This document shows positions 1-10,684 of a DNA stretch of 64,000 bases, one piece after another. The position numbers were made by a program, and so were the translations under genes. The DNA is from Gnetum montanum (lineage: Eukaryota; Streptophyta; Gnetopsida; Gnetales; Gnetaceae), in the NCBI GenBank assembly GCA_015680685.1, contig MNCI01005011.1, positions 62,001 to 126,000 on the forward strand, read 5' to 3'. Position 1 is the first letter of the stretch, and each line of letters begins with the position of its first letter. Under the pieces are notes generated by a model. That model searched no databases and was not told where the DNA came from. It saw only the letters and a program-made list of their open reading frames with translations.

Positions 1-291
1 GGAAGGAGACATTACCAAAGGACTTGAAGTCGGGCAAGGGGATTGGTTGTCCAACTTTCTCTACGTTGTGTGGCACAGCGTAGCGTAGCACTGTGCCTCT
101 ACAAACGTCTTCTAAATTTTTCTACGCTACATGGTGTAGTGTAGCATAGCAAGGCTCCTTGACCTAGAAAATTTGCTGAAGTGGATAGTCTGAAAATCAG
201 AGCATCCATCTCCTAAAGAACTACCGTAACCCTGCATCAATCGCAAAGGCTTGGTGAAGCCAGGCATGCCTTCGAATTTTTGGATCTTTCA
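1..291 (-). repeat. Element A 3' LTR, partial
   Basis: Near-identical in layout to 11935-12225, including runs of alternating GTAGC and ATAGC words. It ends in CA on the plus strand (TG on the minus strand) next to a polypurine tract. The rest of this LTR lies left of the window. Confidence 0.85.
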
Positions 292-304
292 TTTGCCCCT
301 CTTT
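292..304 (-). other. Element A polypurine tract
   Basis: On the minus strand this reads AAAGAGGGGCAAA directly before the LTR start TGAAAG. That is the expected position and composition of the plus-strand primer of an LTR retrotransposon. Confidence 0.75.
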
Positions 305-1314
305 GTCGACGTCTAGAGGACAAGCTCGAGAGACGTTGACAAAGAAAATGAAATGCCACGGCAAGCACGACGCTAACGTTACTGGTTGTTGAGTGTCAAG
401 ACATCGCTTTGGTTTCCAGGTAGAGGGAAAAAATGAGGTTTAGCAAAGTCCCTCGTTGGAGTGCTCATGAGGGACTTGTTTGCATTTTCATCTTTACTTT
501 GACCTTCGACCTCGTGTAGGATAAGTGTTTCCTTCGCAAGATGAGCTACGTTACATCCGTGAAGGGTTTTAACCTTCCTATAGATGCTTTCCATTCGATG
601 CGCTGCGTTACACACATCATGGAACTTGCACTCTGAAGTAGTCAAGCTAGTCGAGGCACTCACTTTGTGAGGTCGTAGCACTTGCTGTTGTGGCTTGGAT
701 GTACTTTCGACCGCACCCTGTAAGCACAATGGAGAGCGAGATGCGAAGCGAGGGCAAGAGTCTTGCTTGCTGCAGATGTTGTTGAAGCTCTTGGACACCC
801 GCATTGAAGCACAGTGTCCAAAGTAGGAAGGCTAGCAGTGGCCTTGGCAGCACCAGTGTGGAGGAGCTGGCGTTGAAGGCAACAAAAGTTGCTGTGAGTG
901 CGGATGCTCTAGAATCCCTGCCAAAGGCATGCATTCTCAGTTCAACTATGGGATTAGCTACCACATAGTTAAATGCCATGTGAGTTGAGGCATTAGCAGG
1001 GGGCTAGAGAATAACAATATTGTGGCTGGGCCACAATACTGCGGGAACTCCAACTGCAGGCACTGGCCAAGGAACTACCGTCAGGGCGATGTGCCGTGGC
1101 TACGGTAGGTTCGAAGGGCCAGTGCGACATCATACAACATCTTCGAAGGATTAGCACGATGCCAAGGGTGACGACGTCACATGCATTCTAGATCGTGTTC
1201 CCAATGCGTCGTGAACCACGTTTTGGAGCTGCAACGTCCCACCCCCATGTCGGCACTATGCATGCTCGTTCGATGTATACTTGACGCAGATGCACGCTAG
1301 GGACATGATGCAAA

Positions 1315-1818
1315 CCTAGTTTAAGGTCTTAGTAGACTGTGTGCTGGTTTAGGATCCCAGCAGACTGCTGTGTTAGTTTAAGGTCCCAACAAATCGTACA
1401 TGCTAGTTTAATGTCAGAGCGGACATGCTGTGCCAGTTTATAGTCATAGTGGACTAGCTGTGCCAGTTTTACATCATAGCAAACTAGCTGTGCCATTTTT
1501 ACGTCGTGGTGGATGGTTGCTGCCAGTTTATCGTCGTAGTGGACGCTGGTTGTCGTCGTTGCCAGTTTATCGTCATAGCGGATGGTGCATGATGCCCCTA
1601 GTTTAACGTCATTATGGATGTTGGTTGATGTTGCTAGTTTATCATCGTAGTAGATATTACTTACTGATATTACTAGTATATCGTTGTAGCAGACACTACT
1701 CGTTGCTGTTGCCAGTTTATCGTCGTAGTGGACGCTACTCATTACTATTGCCAGTTTATCATCGTAGCAGACGCTGCTCATTATCACCAGTTTAACGTCG
1801 TAGCAAATGCTACTGGCT
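1315..1818 (-). repeat. Tandem array 1 of element A, about 15 units
   Basis: About 15 degenerate units of 30-40 bp share the core GCCAGTTTAnnGTCnnAGnnG on the plus strand. Many units carry a small hairpin, GTC ... GAC. On the minus strand the array stays open for 165 codons and reads as repeated peptides of the form YDDKLA every 10-13 residues, while the surrounding element is full of stops. It begins just past the pol stop codon at 1836-1838. A related array lies at 5415-6005. No protein function is claimed. Confidence 0.8.
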
Positions 1819-1835
1819 GTCACCATGCTTCAAAT

Positions 1836-3242
1836 TTAGTACTGCTTGAGGTACGAGTGATTCATCGGGTTAGCGAACTCATTGTCATCCATGTCTACCA
1901 GCTTGAAGGCTCCATTCTCGAAGGCTTTGTTGAATATGTAAGGGCCTTCCTAGTTGGCTGAGAATTTGCTCACATGCTCATGGATGGCCTTAAGGACAAG
2001 GTCTCCCTTCTGTACTAGCCATCGATGCAGGTCTGCACGATGCTTTTACTATTGCTTTCTCTAGTAGTGCTCTATACGTCTCAGCGTCTGCGTCCACTCC
2101 TCCTCTATTGAGTCGAGGTCGATGATCCGTGACTCGTTGTTTTGGGCCTCACTCACGACATCTGCGAGGATCATCTAGAGTCATGGTACCTACAACTCAA
2201 GAGGCAACACAACTTCAGATCCATAAATAAGGCTGTAAGGAGTCTTACTTGTCGTGGTTCTTTACATCGTCCTGTAGGCCCATAAAACGTAGAGGATTTG
2301 CTCGTGCCACCGCCTCTTGCTGTTACCAAGCATCTACTTCAGCAAGTTGATGATGAACTTATTTGTAGCCTCCACCTGTCCGTTTGCCTGTGGATAATAC
2401 AAGGAGGAGAATGATTGCTTAATGCCTAGGTTGCTACAGAAGGTTCGAGTTTCCATACTAGTGAATTGTGGCCCATTGTCAATTACAATAGTCATTGGAA
2501 GCCCAAACCTTGTCACGATGTTATCCAGGATGAAATGGCAGATTTGCTGAGACGTTGTTTTCCTTAGGAAAATAGCTTCCACCCACTTGGTGAAATACTC
2601 AGTGGTGGTAATAATGAAGCTATGCCCTGCAGAGGACTTAGGCGTGATAGGTTCTATGAGGTCTAGTCCCCATTGTTGGAAGGGCCATGTGATTTGCGTT
2701 GGGTGTAGGTTTGTAGGTGAGACGTGTATGAGATTTTCCTATCTCTAGTACGTGTCACACGTCTTGACTTTCGATAGGCAATTACACTCCATGTGGGGCC
2801 AATAGTACCCTAGGCATCTGATTTCTGCAGCCATAGCCCTGGGTGCTATGTGTTCACCGAATAGCCCCTCATGCACTTCATTAACTACCTTATGCGCCTG
2901 CTCCCCACCCACACATGCCAGCAATATCCCATCGTAGGAGTGTCGACACAGGGCATCATTCCCCATGAGCATATATTGTCGGGCGCGCTTCCGGATCGTA
3001 TCTCTCTGAGCAGATGTCAATCCACTTGGTAGTTCGCCATGTTGCAGGTAGGCTTTAATGTTAGCGTACCACTCCTGGGTATCCACAGCACTAATAAATG
3101 TCATGTGTCCCACCTGAGTGATAGGCTCAGTACATACTACAATCGTAGTCAGTAGACTTGCGAACGAGTGTGGTGGAATGTTTAATGCAACGGTGGCTAA
3201 GGCATCTGCCACGGTGTTTTCGTTTCGTGGCACATGTTGCAC
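1836..3242 (-). pseudogene. Element A integrase (C-terminal part of pol)
   Basis: Inserts retroelement cDNA into the genome. The zinc-binding region is seen as HEGLFGEH followed by CNCLSKVKTC. The core follows, with KWVEA, then VIDNGPQFTS (second acidic residue) and YPQANGQVEATNK (catalytic E). The C-terminal part keeps a GPY motif and ends NHSYLKQY before a TAA at 1836-1838, which looks like the natural end of pol. Several internal stops (TAG, TGA) interrupt the frame, so this is a dead copy. The wording PQANGQVEATNK fits the Tat clade. Confidence 0.85.
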
Positions 3243-3282
3243 ATCTGTGGTTGTAAATTGCTTAAGCAGGCTTTCTGCTAGG

Positions 3283-4120
3283 TCATAGTAGGATTGTAGG
3301 TGCGTAGCTTTTCAAGCGTAGACCCTGATGATTTGATTTCACAACTAGTTGCGAATCACCACCGATTTCGAAGTGTTGTATGCATAGTTTTTGGGTAGCT
3401 AAGAGGCCTCTAAGTAGCCCATCATACTCTTCCACATTATTGGTGCATGGGAACGCAAAACGATAAGCAAATGGATGCATTTCCCTATGGGGGAATGTAA
3501 CAACGGTAGTTGCACTACCTCCATGTGAGGTTGAAGCACCATTGAAGTATAAAGTGCCTTCTAGGTGCGAAGGGACAATGTTGATAATGCCAACATGTTC
3601 ATCTAGGAATTCGGGATCTATGGTTATGTGGTCGTCGATGGGTGAGGCCATAAGTTGCATTGCTATGGCTTGACCCTTAGTCGACAACTAGCTTACATAG
3701 TGTAGGTCGAACTCCATGGTTATTGCTTTCCATCGGGCTATCCTGCTGCTTTCATATAGGTTGTTAGTGATGGCCCAGAGTATGTTGCTTTTGCAAATGA
3801 TGTTGACTGCACTACAAAATAGATAGTGCGTTCACTTTTTGTGTGCAAACACTAAGGTAAGGAAATTCCTCTCGACTTCATTGTATTTCGCCTCATGCGC
3901 TATTAATGCATGGCTCAGGTAGTACACTGGTATCTTAGATCTGTTGTCTCATTTTTGACATAGCAGTGCTGCAATAGATGTGTCGGAGGTGGCAAGGTAG
4001 ATGAAGAAAGGCTTGTTCCTTTGTGGCGGATGCACAGTTGGGAGGTGCAAAAGCTCTTCCTTCAAGTCGTCGAAGTCTTGTTAACATTGGGTTGTCCGCT
4101 TGAAGTTAGCCCCCTTCTTT
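3283..4120 (-). pseudogene. Element A RNase H region with two RNase H domains
   Basis: The first domain (about 3715-4100) carries YYLSHALIAHEAKYNEVE, the usual retrotransposon RNase H joined to RT. A linker follows, then a second domain (3283-3687) begins LYFNGASTSHGG and contains NNVEEYDGLLRGLL and GDSQLVV. The second domain resembles the archaeal/plant-type RNase H gained by the Tat lineage. In-frame TAG codons break the first domain and the linker. Two RNase H domains in one pol support the Tat assignment. Confidence 0.8.
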
Positions 4121-4149
4121 AGAAGATGTTACATGGGGTGTAACTTGTT

Positions 4150-5130
4150 AGTCAACTTTGCTATAAACCTTCAGATGAACTCTACCCTACCTTGCAAGCC
4201 ACGTAACTCCTTAAGGTTTTTAGGAGGTGCCAGGTTGACGATGGCCTTGACATTGTCAAGGTCCACCCTTATTCCAACCTCTGATACCATGAATCCTAAC
4301 ATGGGTCCAATTTTCACACCAAAGACACACTTCTTAGGATTAAGGCATAAGTCGTGCATTTGGCAACACTTGAGGACTACCCCTAGATTGTGTGGGTGAT
4401 CAATTGCCTCTTTGGACTTGACTGCTATATCATCCACATAGTCATTTAATGTTTCTAGGATGTAATCGCTGAAGATGTAGGTCATGGCTTGCTAGTAGGT
4501 TGCTCCAGTGTTCTTGAGCCCAAAAGGAATCATGGTGTAATAGAATGTCCCCCATGGGGTCATGAAGGTTGTCATTAGCTGATGCTCTGGGTTTATGCGA
4601 ATTTGGTTGTAGCCGAAAAAGCCATCCATGAAAGATAACAGAGCATGACCAGCCGTAGTGTTGATGAGTTGATCGATGCTTGGAAGTGGGAAATTGTCTT
4701 TGATCGTCGCCTTGTTCAAATCTTGAAAGTCTATGAAGATTCATATTCCTCCTATTTTCTTGGAAACTACGACGATGTTGGACACCCATTCCGAATAGTC
4801 AACTGCGCAGATGAAAAAAGCTTGGTATAGCTTGGTGATTTTGTCCCTTACAGCTAGTGCAATTTCTGGTTTGACTTTTTGAGCCTTCTGCTTGACTGCC
4901 ATCATGTGCGGGTCTAGGATGATGTTGTATTATATCAACTGCAAGTCTAAACCTGACATGTCACTGTATGACCACGTGAAGAAGTCGATGTTTTCTTGCA
5001 AAATTTTGGCTACGTTTTTATGCGTCTTTGTGTTTAGGAGGGAGCTAAGCTTTAACATTTTTACCTCCCCCTTGGACATGGTCACAGGTGTCTCGACGAG
5101 AGGGTCTTCAGTTACATCCTTGGCCTCCAA
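4150..5130 (-). pseudogene. Element A reverse transcriptase
   Basis: Copies element RNA into DNA. Recognisable blocks are FTWSYSDMSGLD upstream of the RT fold, FQDLNKATIKDNFPLPSIDQ, LSFMDGFFGYNQI, TPWGTFYYTMIPFGLKN and the catalytic YVDD box in NDYVDDIAVKS. After these come LNPKKCVFGV and KAIVNLAPPKNLKELRGLQG. At 4492-4494 a TAG replaces the residue after GATY, where Q is usual, and another stop precedes IFIDFQDLN. The catalytic box is intact, but the frame is not. Confidence 0.9.
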
Positions 5131-5414
5131 ATCTAGGGTTCAAACTAGATGCTCGGGCCAATCTGGGGATGCTTCTAAAGACACTATGGTGCTAGCTGTG
5201 ATTGACCCCTAGTCGATTAGGTCTGGGTTCAATTGTCTTGCGAGCTTTCCATGTGGACCTGCTAGGGCTAAAGGTGTGGAGAGTTCATGATGGCTTTCCA
5301 TTTTTGCTAACTTGTAAAAATGAGATAAAAGCCTAGTTAAGAGGCACCTATTGGTAACAATCGTGTATAACAAAAACTTCCAAAGTAATGATGAGATGTA
5401 TGATGTAGAGATTA

Positions 5415-6005
5415 AAATTTTTCCAGTTTAAAGTCATGGAAAACCATTATGGCATGGAGATGTAGAGCTGCTAATAGGCAAAATGTAAATTGTCAACATG
5501 AGAATGTGAGACTGCTGAGGAGAAAATGTAAAACTACCAATGCAAAAACGTGAGATTGCTAGTTTAGTGTCATTATGGATTACGAATGTATAGTAGATCA
5601 AAAAATGCTAGTTTAAGGTCTTTTGGATCGTGAAAGTTGCAACTGTGTTGGGGTTTGTGAGTTTAAGGTCTCTTCAGACTGGTAAAAGTGCAACTATGCT
5701 ACGATTGCTAGTTTAAGGTCTTTCCAGACCGTTGTGTAACATGCCAAAGAGATGATACATTAACAACTTGAACAATGACTAACTGGTAACTTATGCTAGT
5801 TTTAGGCCATTTTGGACCATTGCTAGTTTCAGGCTGTTTTGGACTATTGCTAGTTTTAGGTTGTTTCGGGCCATTGCTAGTTTTAAGCCATTTCGGGATA
5901 TTGCTAGTTTTAAGCCATTTTGGGCTATTACGTAGCATAGTTTTAGGTCGTTCCGGGCCATAGCGTAGCATAGTTTTAGGCCGTTTCAGGCCATAGCGTA
6001 ATATG
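5415..6005 (-). repeat. Tandem array 2 of element A, about 12 units
   Basis: About 12 units share the plus-strand core GCTAGTTTTAGGCCnnTTnnGG. Most contain a short inverted repeat such as GGTCTTTCCAGACC. On the minus strand the denser part (5708-6142) stays open and repeats peptides such as GPKWPKTSN. The core is related to array 1 at 1315-1818. Units near 5930-6000 also include the GTAGCATAG word typical of this element's LTR. The array lies between the protease and RT regions. Confidence 0.75.
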
Positions 6006-6299
6006 CCAAAAGGATGGTATCTTAATAAAGCAAAAAATGGTAAACGTACAAGGGATGGCAACCAGGCAGGAAGTAATGGAGTTGCTACGCTATGCATAGC
6101 TTCTTCTTGACCCATCATGGGTTTATCGGAACGTAAGGCCAAGGCGTTTCACCAAGGCCCTCGTTCACATCGTTGTCCCCCACTTGGAAGGGTAACTTAA
6201 CCCATGCGCTTTCATTTTGGCAACCAGTTTGCTAAGCCGATTCTACCATTGGATGTTCAACATGTGCGTGAGCAAGCACTTCATTCTCAAAGGTTATGA

Positions 6300-6700
6300 C
6301 CTCTGAACCCTGCTCCATGTCCACATTACTTATTTCTTGGGCTACTACTTCGTCACCATGGATCACCACTTCCCTGCTTGCGTATGGTAGGTGGATTTCC
6401 TGGTGTATAGGTGAGGAGACAATCCTAAGTTGTGCTAACCATGATCTCCCAAGATTAGGTTAAACCTAGGCATTTCTATTTGTGGGGAACTAGTCCCCTA
6501 CTACGAAGTCTATGTGAACTGTGCCTTTCACCAGGATGCGTGCCCTATTGAACAACCTTAGACACAACATTATTGTGGGTTTGATCTAGTTGACCAAGCC
6601 TAACTTGTCCAAAATAGGGAAGGGGATGACATTCATGGCAGCCCCATCATCAATGTGTACCCTTCAGATCTGGTGTTGGTCGACCCGAATTGTGATGAAA
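6300..6700 (-). pseudogene. Element A aspartic protease
   Basis: Processes the element polyprotein. The minus-strand translation around 6575-6665 reads RVHIDDGAAMNVIPFPILDK, which fits the D-(S/T/D)-G active-site loop of retroviral-type proteases followed by a hydrophobic stretch. A TGA codon just before RVHID (arginine CGA expected), TAG after LGLVN and TAG after VVGD break the frame. It lies between gag and array 2, as expected for gag-PR-RT order. The domain edges are approximate. Confidence 0.65.
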
Positions 6701-7589
6701 AGGGGTGTCGTGGTTACTTGACCCCTTTCAGGATCTTCCCTAATGGCATCGTCACTGAAAGTCAATTGGGATGGCTCAGGCTCTGCGGGTGCAGAGGGAA
6801 GCATGACCGAGTGGATCCCTTCCTCTTCCATTGGCATGTCTTCATTGACCAGAATTGTTGTCAACATGCAGATCAGAGCCTCGCGGTGGGGGACAGATGT
6901 CATGATCAGGTCATACAAGCTCAGTGTAGTGTTTTTTTGTTTTCGAGCTTTCTTGACCTAAGTGAGGGCATCCAAAAGGTCTTGGCCACCCCCTTGTTTA
7001 ACATTTTCCTCCTCTTCGATTCATCCCAGAAGACAAATTTCCCGAGGAGGGGCAACTTCGAATCTAGGTTCAAACCCTTTTTGGCAAGGTGGCATGGGCT
7101 GCGCTGTTATAGCAACGTTCATCTTTGGTGACGGAGGTGTAGATGCAAGGGAAAAGATGTAGGCTTGGGAATGCTTAGGGTGGCATTCCCCTTCAACGCC
7201 TCACCTGCGAAATGCACTTCTCATTTTTTAGGACGAGAAGGTTGCTCAACTATTTTATGCGTGGCAAGGGCTATCGAATGAGTCGGCCCCCTAACGATGA
7301 AAGGAGCTAACAATGTTAGCGGGCAAAGTAGCGTGGTTTCGCTAATAGGTGGCACAGAGATGGATGCCCGTGGAGACACTCTTAGGATGAACGACTGTTG
7401 TGAGCTTTGATTAGCCACTCATGGTGCTGGTGCACTATGCTGAGGCACATGGACCATGAATGGCTGTTGGGGTGGCCTAGGCTCACTGTTAATGCCAATG
7501 GCATTGATGACGTAGCTAGCATTGTTGGCATTGAGGGGATTTGTGTAGACATGCATAGATTGGTTTTCGGGACGTATTGGGTTGCTTTC

Positions 7590-9882
7590 GTCCAACACCA
7601 GTTTCCCTGGTTGATCAACCTCTAGATGTCATCCTACAACACTAGATAGTAATCCGTGTTATGACCACACTATTGGTGGTAGTCACAAAACCTGTCCAGC
7701 CTGAAACCCTTAGGAACTAGGGGCTTATTGGGCAGCGCCAAAGAGGGGTTCCTAAGGATCTCGTAATAGCGTTGATGTCTGTTGATTTCTTCTTGCGACA
7801 TTTGCTTGTATTGCATATGCCCTGCTGCCAATAGCTACTTTAGAAGTTTCAAAGGCTTGAGAGGCAGTGGGGTGTACTTTAAGCGATCTTTATGCTCAAA
7901 GTTCAGCTTGGGTTACGCAGATGTCTCAGGTGTGGGAATCGGAGGTTGCAGCATGTTGCCCTGCTTAGGCATGGGGTTAGCTACAGGTACGACTAGTTTT
8001 TTGTTGCTCTTGTTACCATTGTTACTAGGTCTAGGCTTGGCCTCGGTTGCCACAGCGGCCACTATGGTTGTTGGGGCCTTACCCTTATCCTTCTTTGTGA
8101 AGGTTTTTTTGTAAGTGATGTAGGTTGGGTCTTTTCTCACCACAACTGCATCCTATATACTCTTAGTCTAAGCAAAGGCTTGACTAAGAGTGCGAAGGGA
8201 AAGGTAGTACAGTTTAGACTTGATAAAGTCGTTCACTGCACCCTTAAAGATGGCCAGCAAGTGTGCCTCCTCGATGGGCTCACGTATTTCGTTAACGGTT
8301 GCGCTCCAGCACTGGATGAACTTTTGGATTGGTTCCAGAGGCTTCTACTTCACGCTCATCAACTGGTCCAGCATGATTTCTGCCTTCAAGTTGTACTTAA
8401 AGCATGTCATGAACTAGGTCAAAAGTTTCTCTAGAGTTGAAATAGATGAGCGTGGCAACGCGTGATACCAGTCTAAGGCTCTCCTAGCTAGGGACATGGA
8501 AAAGACACGAATAATCATGTACGGCCATTGTTGCAACAAAAGAGACTCAAACCTAAAGGTAACTAGATGTGCGTTGGGATCTCCCTACCCATCATACTTC
8601 GTGAAGTGTGGAAGAGACATCCCTAGGGGTAACATCAGAGTAGGGATTGCAGGGGTCATGGGGTCATCCTGATAAAAGTCCATGACTTGTAACATGTCAA
8701 ACCCAACAGCTTGAGGCATTTGATTTTCTCAGTGAGAGTTTGGATAAGCTGGAACGCTTGATCCAAACCCTGCGATGGTGTAGGCAGCTGGGGAACTGTC
8801 GAGGTAGTTCCCACCTATGGAATGGCGGGGGTAGCGACTTGACCCATCGACGGTACCATTGAGGTAGCCCCCGCGAAAAGTGTTTCTTGCACTGTCCACC
8901 ACCCGACAGGTGGTGCTGTTGGAGCAACAAGTACAGTTTGATTCGCCGGATAGACTACTTGTGTCATCGACGAAACAAACCATAGCCTCGTGTTAGGTTG
9001 TACCATTTGTGGGGTTTGGTAGGTCTAAGGGTAAACATAATGAGACATCTACTATGGTTGTGGAATAGGAAAAGAAGTGAATGGGGTCCACCACGTGGAT
9101 GGGCCCAGGCCCACCGCTGTGGGTGGAACAGACGTGAACGTAGGAATTGACATGGAAGTCGCATACGATTGCGAAGAAGGCATAGTATCAACATGCAGCA
9201 GGGTATCCATGATTCGTGTGTGACGTGCTATAGGAATGGGCTACTGAATAGTTTACGGAGGCATAGTTGCTGCAAATGAAACAAGAGAATAAGGGCGTTG
9301 ATACACTAAGAAGGTAACATGGCTACCCATTGCGGTTGTAGTTGCAAGCTATGGGAGTGTAGGCGTGATAACAAAAGGAGCGGTGACAAATAACGAGTTG
9401 GCCTAGAAGGGCTGGGTAGGAGGGATAGGAACGAGGTTGGCTTGACCTCCCTCATCGAATTGGGAATCGAGTTCCTCTTATCCATCTTGAAAGGTGTCAT
9501 CCTGGTTGGACACTGTGTCCTGCTGCTCCCTAAGCCTAACCAACTGGATTAGTTGGTATAGAAGCCTTTGTTTTGTCTGTGTCAAAGGTATGGAAATGCT
9601 GGCAGTGGGAACAAATTCCTTCCCATCGCAGTAAGCAAACTCGAAGCTACATTTTCCTTTGAGTTCATGTACATCCAAAGGCAGGTTCGCCTGAACCTTT
9701 GCACAAAGGAAGTTATAGTGTTCGTGCTGCTGGGCTAAGCCCTCAGGTCCCTGGTTTTTGATCCTGAGGGATCAACGTGTTTCCAGCGTTGGGTTCAACA
9801 GTTGTTCGGCACCAGTGATGCCTTGAACTATGATGGGAACCTCCACATTGAAGGTATTAGCAATAGTATTTGCGAAAGCCAT
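7590..9882 (-). pseudogene. Element A gag
   Basis: Capsid and nucleocapsid polyprotein of the element. The likely start is the ATG at 9880-9882 (MAFANTIANTFNV), after the leader repeat. A long Pro/Thr/Val-rich region follows. The capsid core near 8150-8640 carries LPHFTKYDG, then a stop at 8585-8587, GDPNAHLVTFRFE, and later RALDWYHALP. The C-terminal part near 7620-7720 has FCDYHQ, CGHNT and DYYLVL, the Tat-type CH..GH..C region. In-frame stops at 8345-8347 and 8585-8587 fall where Q is plausible. No continuous protein remains. Confidence 0.75.
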
Positions 9883-9984
9883 TGTTACTAAGCTAAACAG
9901 TTTTGCAAATGTGAAAAGCAAGAAAATCAGAAAGCTAAGCAGTTTTGCGAATGAGAAGAGAAAAAAAGTTGGCAAGCAATCAAA

Positions 9985-10660
9985 AAGAGGCTTTATGTCT
10001 TGCAAGGTTCCCAAGGAACCATCGAGGTGACCAATCTATATGACACAATGTGTAAACAACCACAAAAGGGTGTCACATTTACGCTAGTGCATGATAGGAT
10101 ATAGAACGCACATAAGACTACCATAAAAAGGCAAGTCAACTGGCAATCGAAGGCTTTATGTCCTGTAGGGCTCCCAAGGAATCGTCGAGGAGACCGATCT
10201 ACACCGCACAATGCGTAAACAACCACAAACGGGTGTCACGTTTACGCTAATGGATATCAGGGTGTAGAAGGCTTACAAGACTACCGTGACATGTAGAAAA
10301 GGCACCAAAATGCCCTGGCAAGCAATCAAAAGAAGGCTTTATATCTTGCAGGGCTCCCGAGGAACCGTCGAGGTGACCGATTTGTACCACACGACACGTA
10401 AACAATCGCAAAAGGGTATCACATTTATGCTAGTACGCAATAAGGTATAGAACATAAACAAGACTACCGTAAGATAGGCAAGTCAACTAGCAATTGAAGG
10501 CTTTATGTCTTGTAAGGCTCCCGAGGAACCGTCGAGGCGACCGATCTGCACCACACGATGTGTAAACAACCACAGATAGGTGTCACATTTATGCTAATGT
10601 GTATCAAGATGCAGAAGGCTTACAAGACTATCGTGACATGTGAAAAAGGCACCAAAAGGA
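9985..10660 (-). repeat. Element A leader: two copies of a 346-bp dimeric tandem repeat
   Basis: Four units of about 164, 182, 165 and 172 bp each start with AAGGCTTTAT. Units 1 and 3 resemble each other most, as do units 2 and 4, so this is a two-fold repeat of a 346-bp dimer (ABAB). It fills the leader between PBS and gag. Short motifs such as CCGTCGAGG and GTGTCACATTTA recur in each unit. Confidence 0.85.
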
Positions 10661-10677
10661 CCCTCCTTCTAGCACCA
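10661..10677 (-). other. Element A candidate primer binding site
   Basis: On the minus strand it reads TGGTGCTAGAAGGAGGG, beginning with the TGG that pairs with a tRNA CCA end. It sits next to the inferred LTR end with a 7-base gap (10678-10684), longer than usual. The tRNA identity is not assigned. Confidence 0.5.
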
Positions 10678-10684
10678 GAAAAAA

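Noticed and set aside
1728-1961. Plus-strand His/Tyr-rich ORF
   Set aside because: It is the reverse reading of tandem array 1 and the integrase C-terminus.
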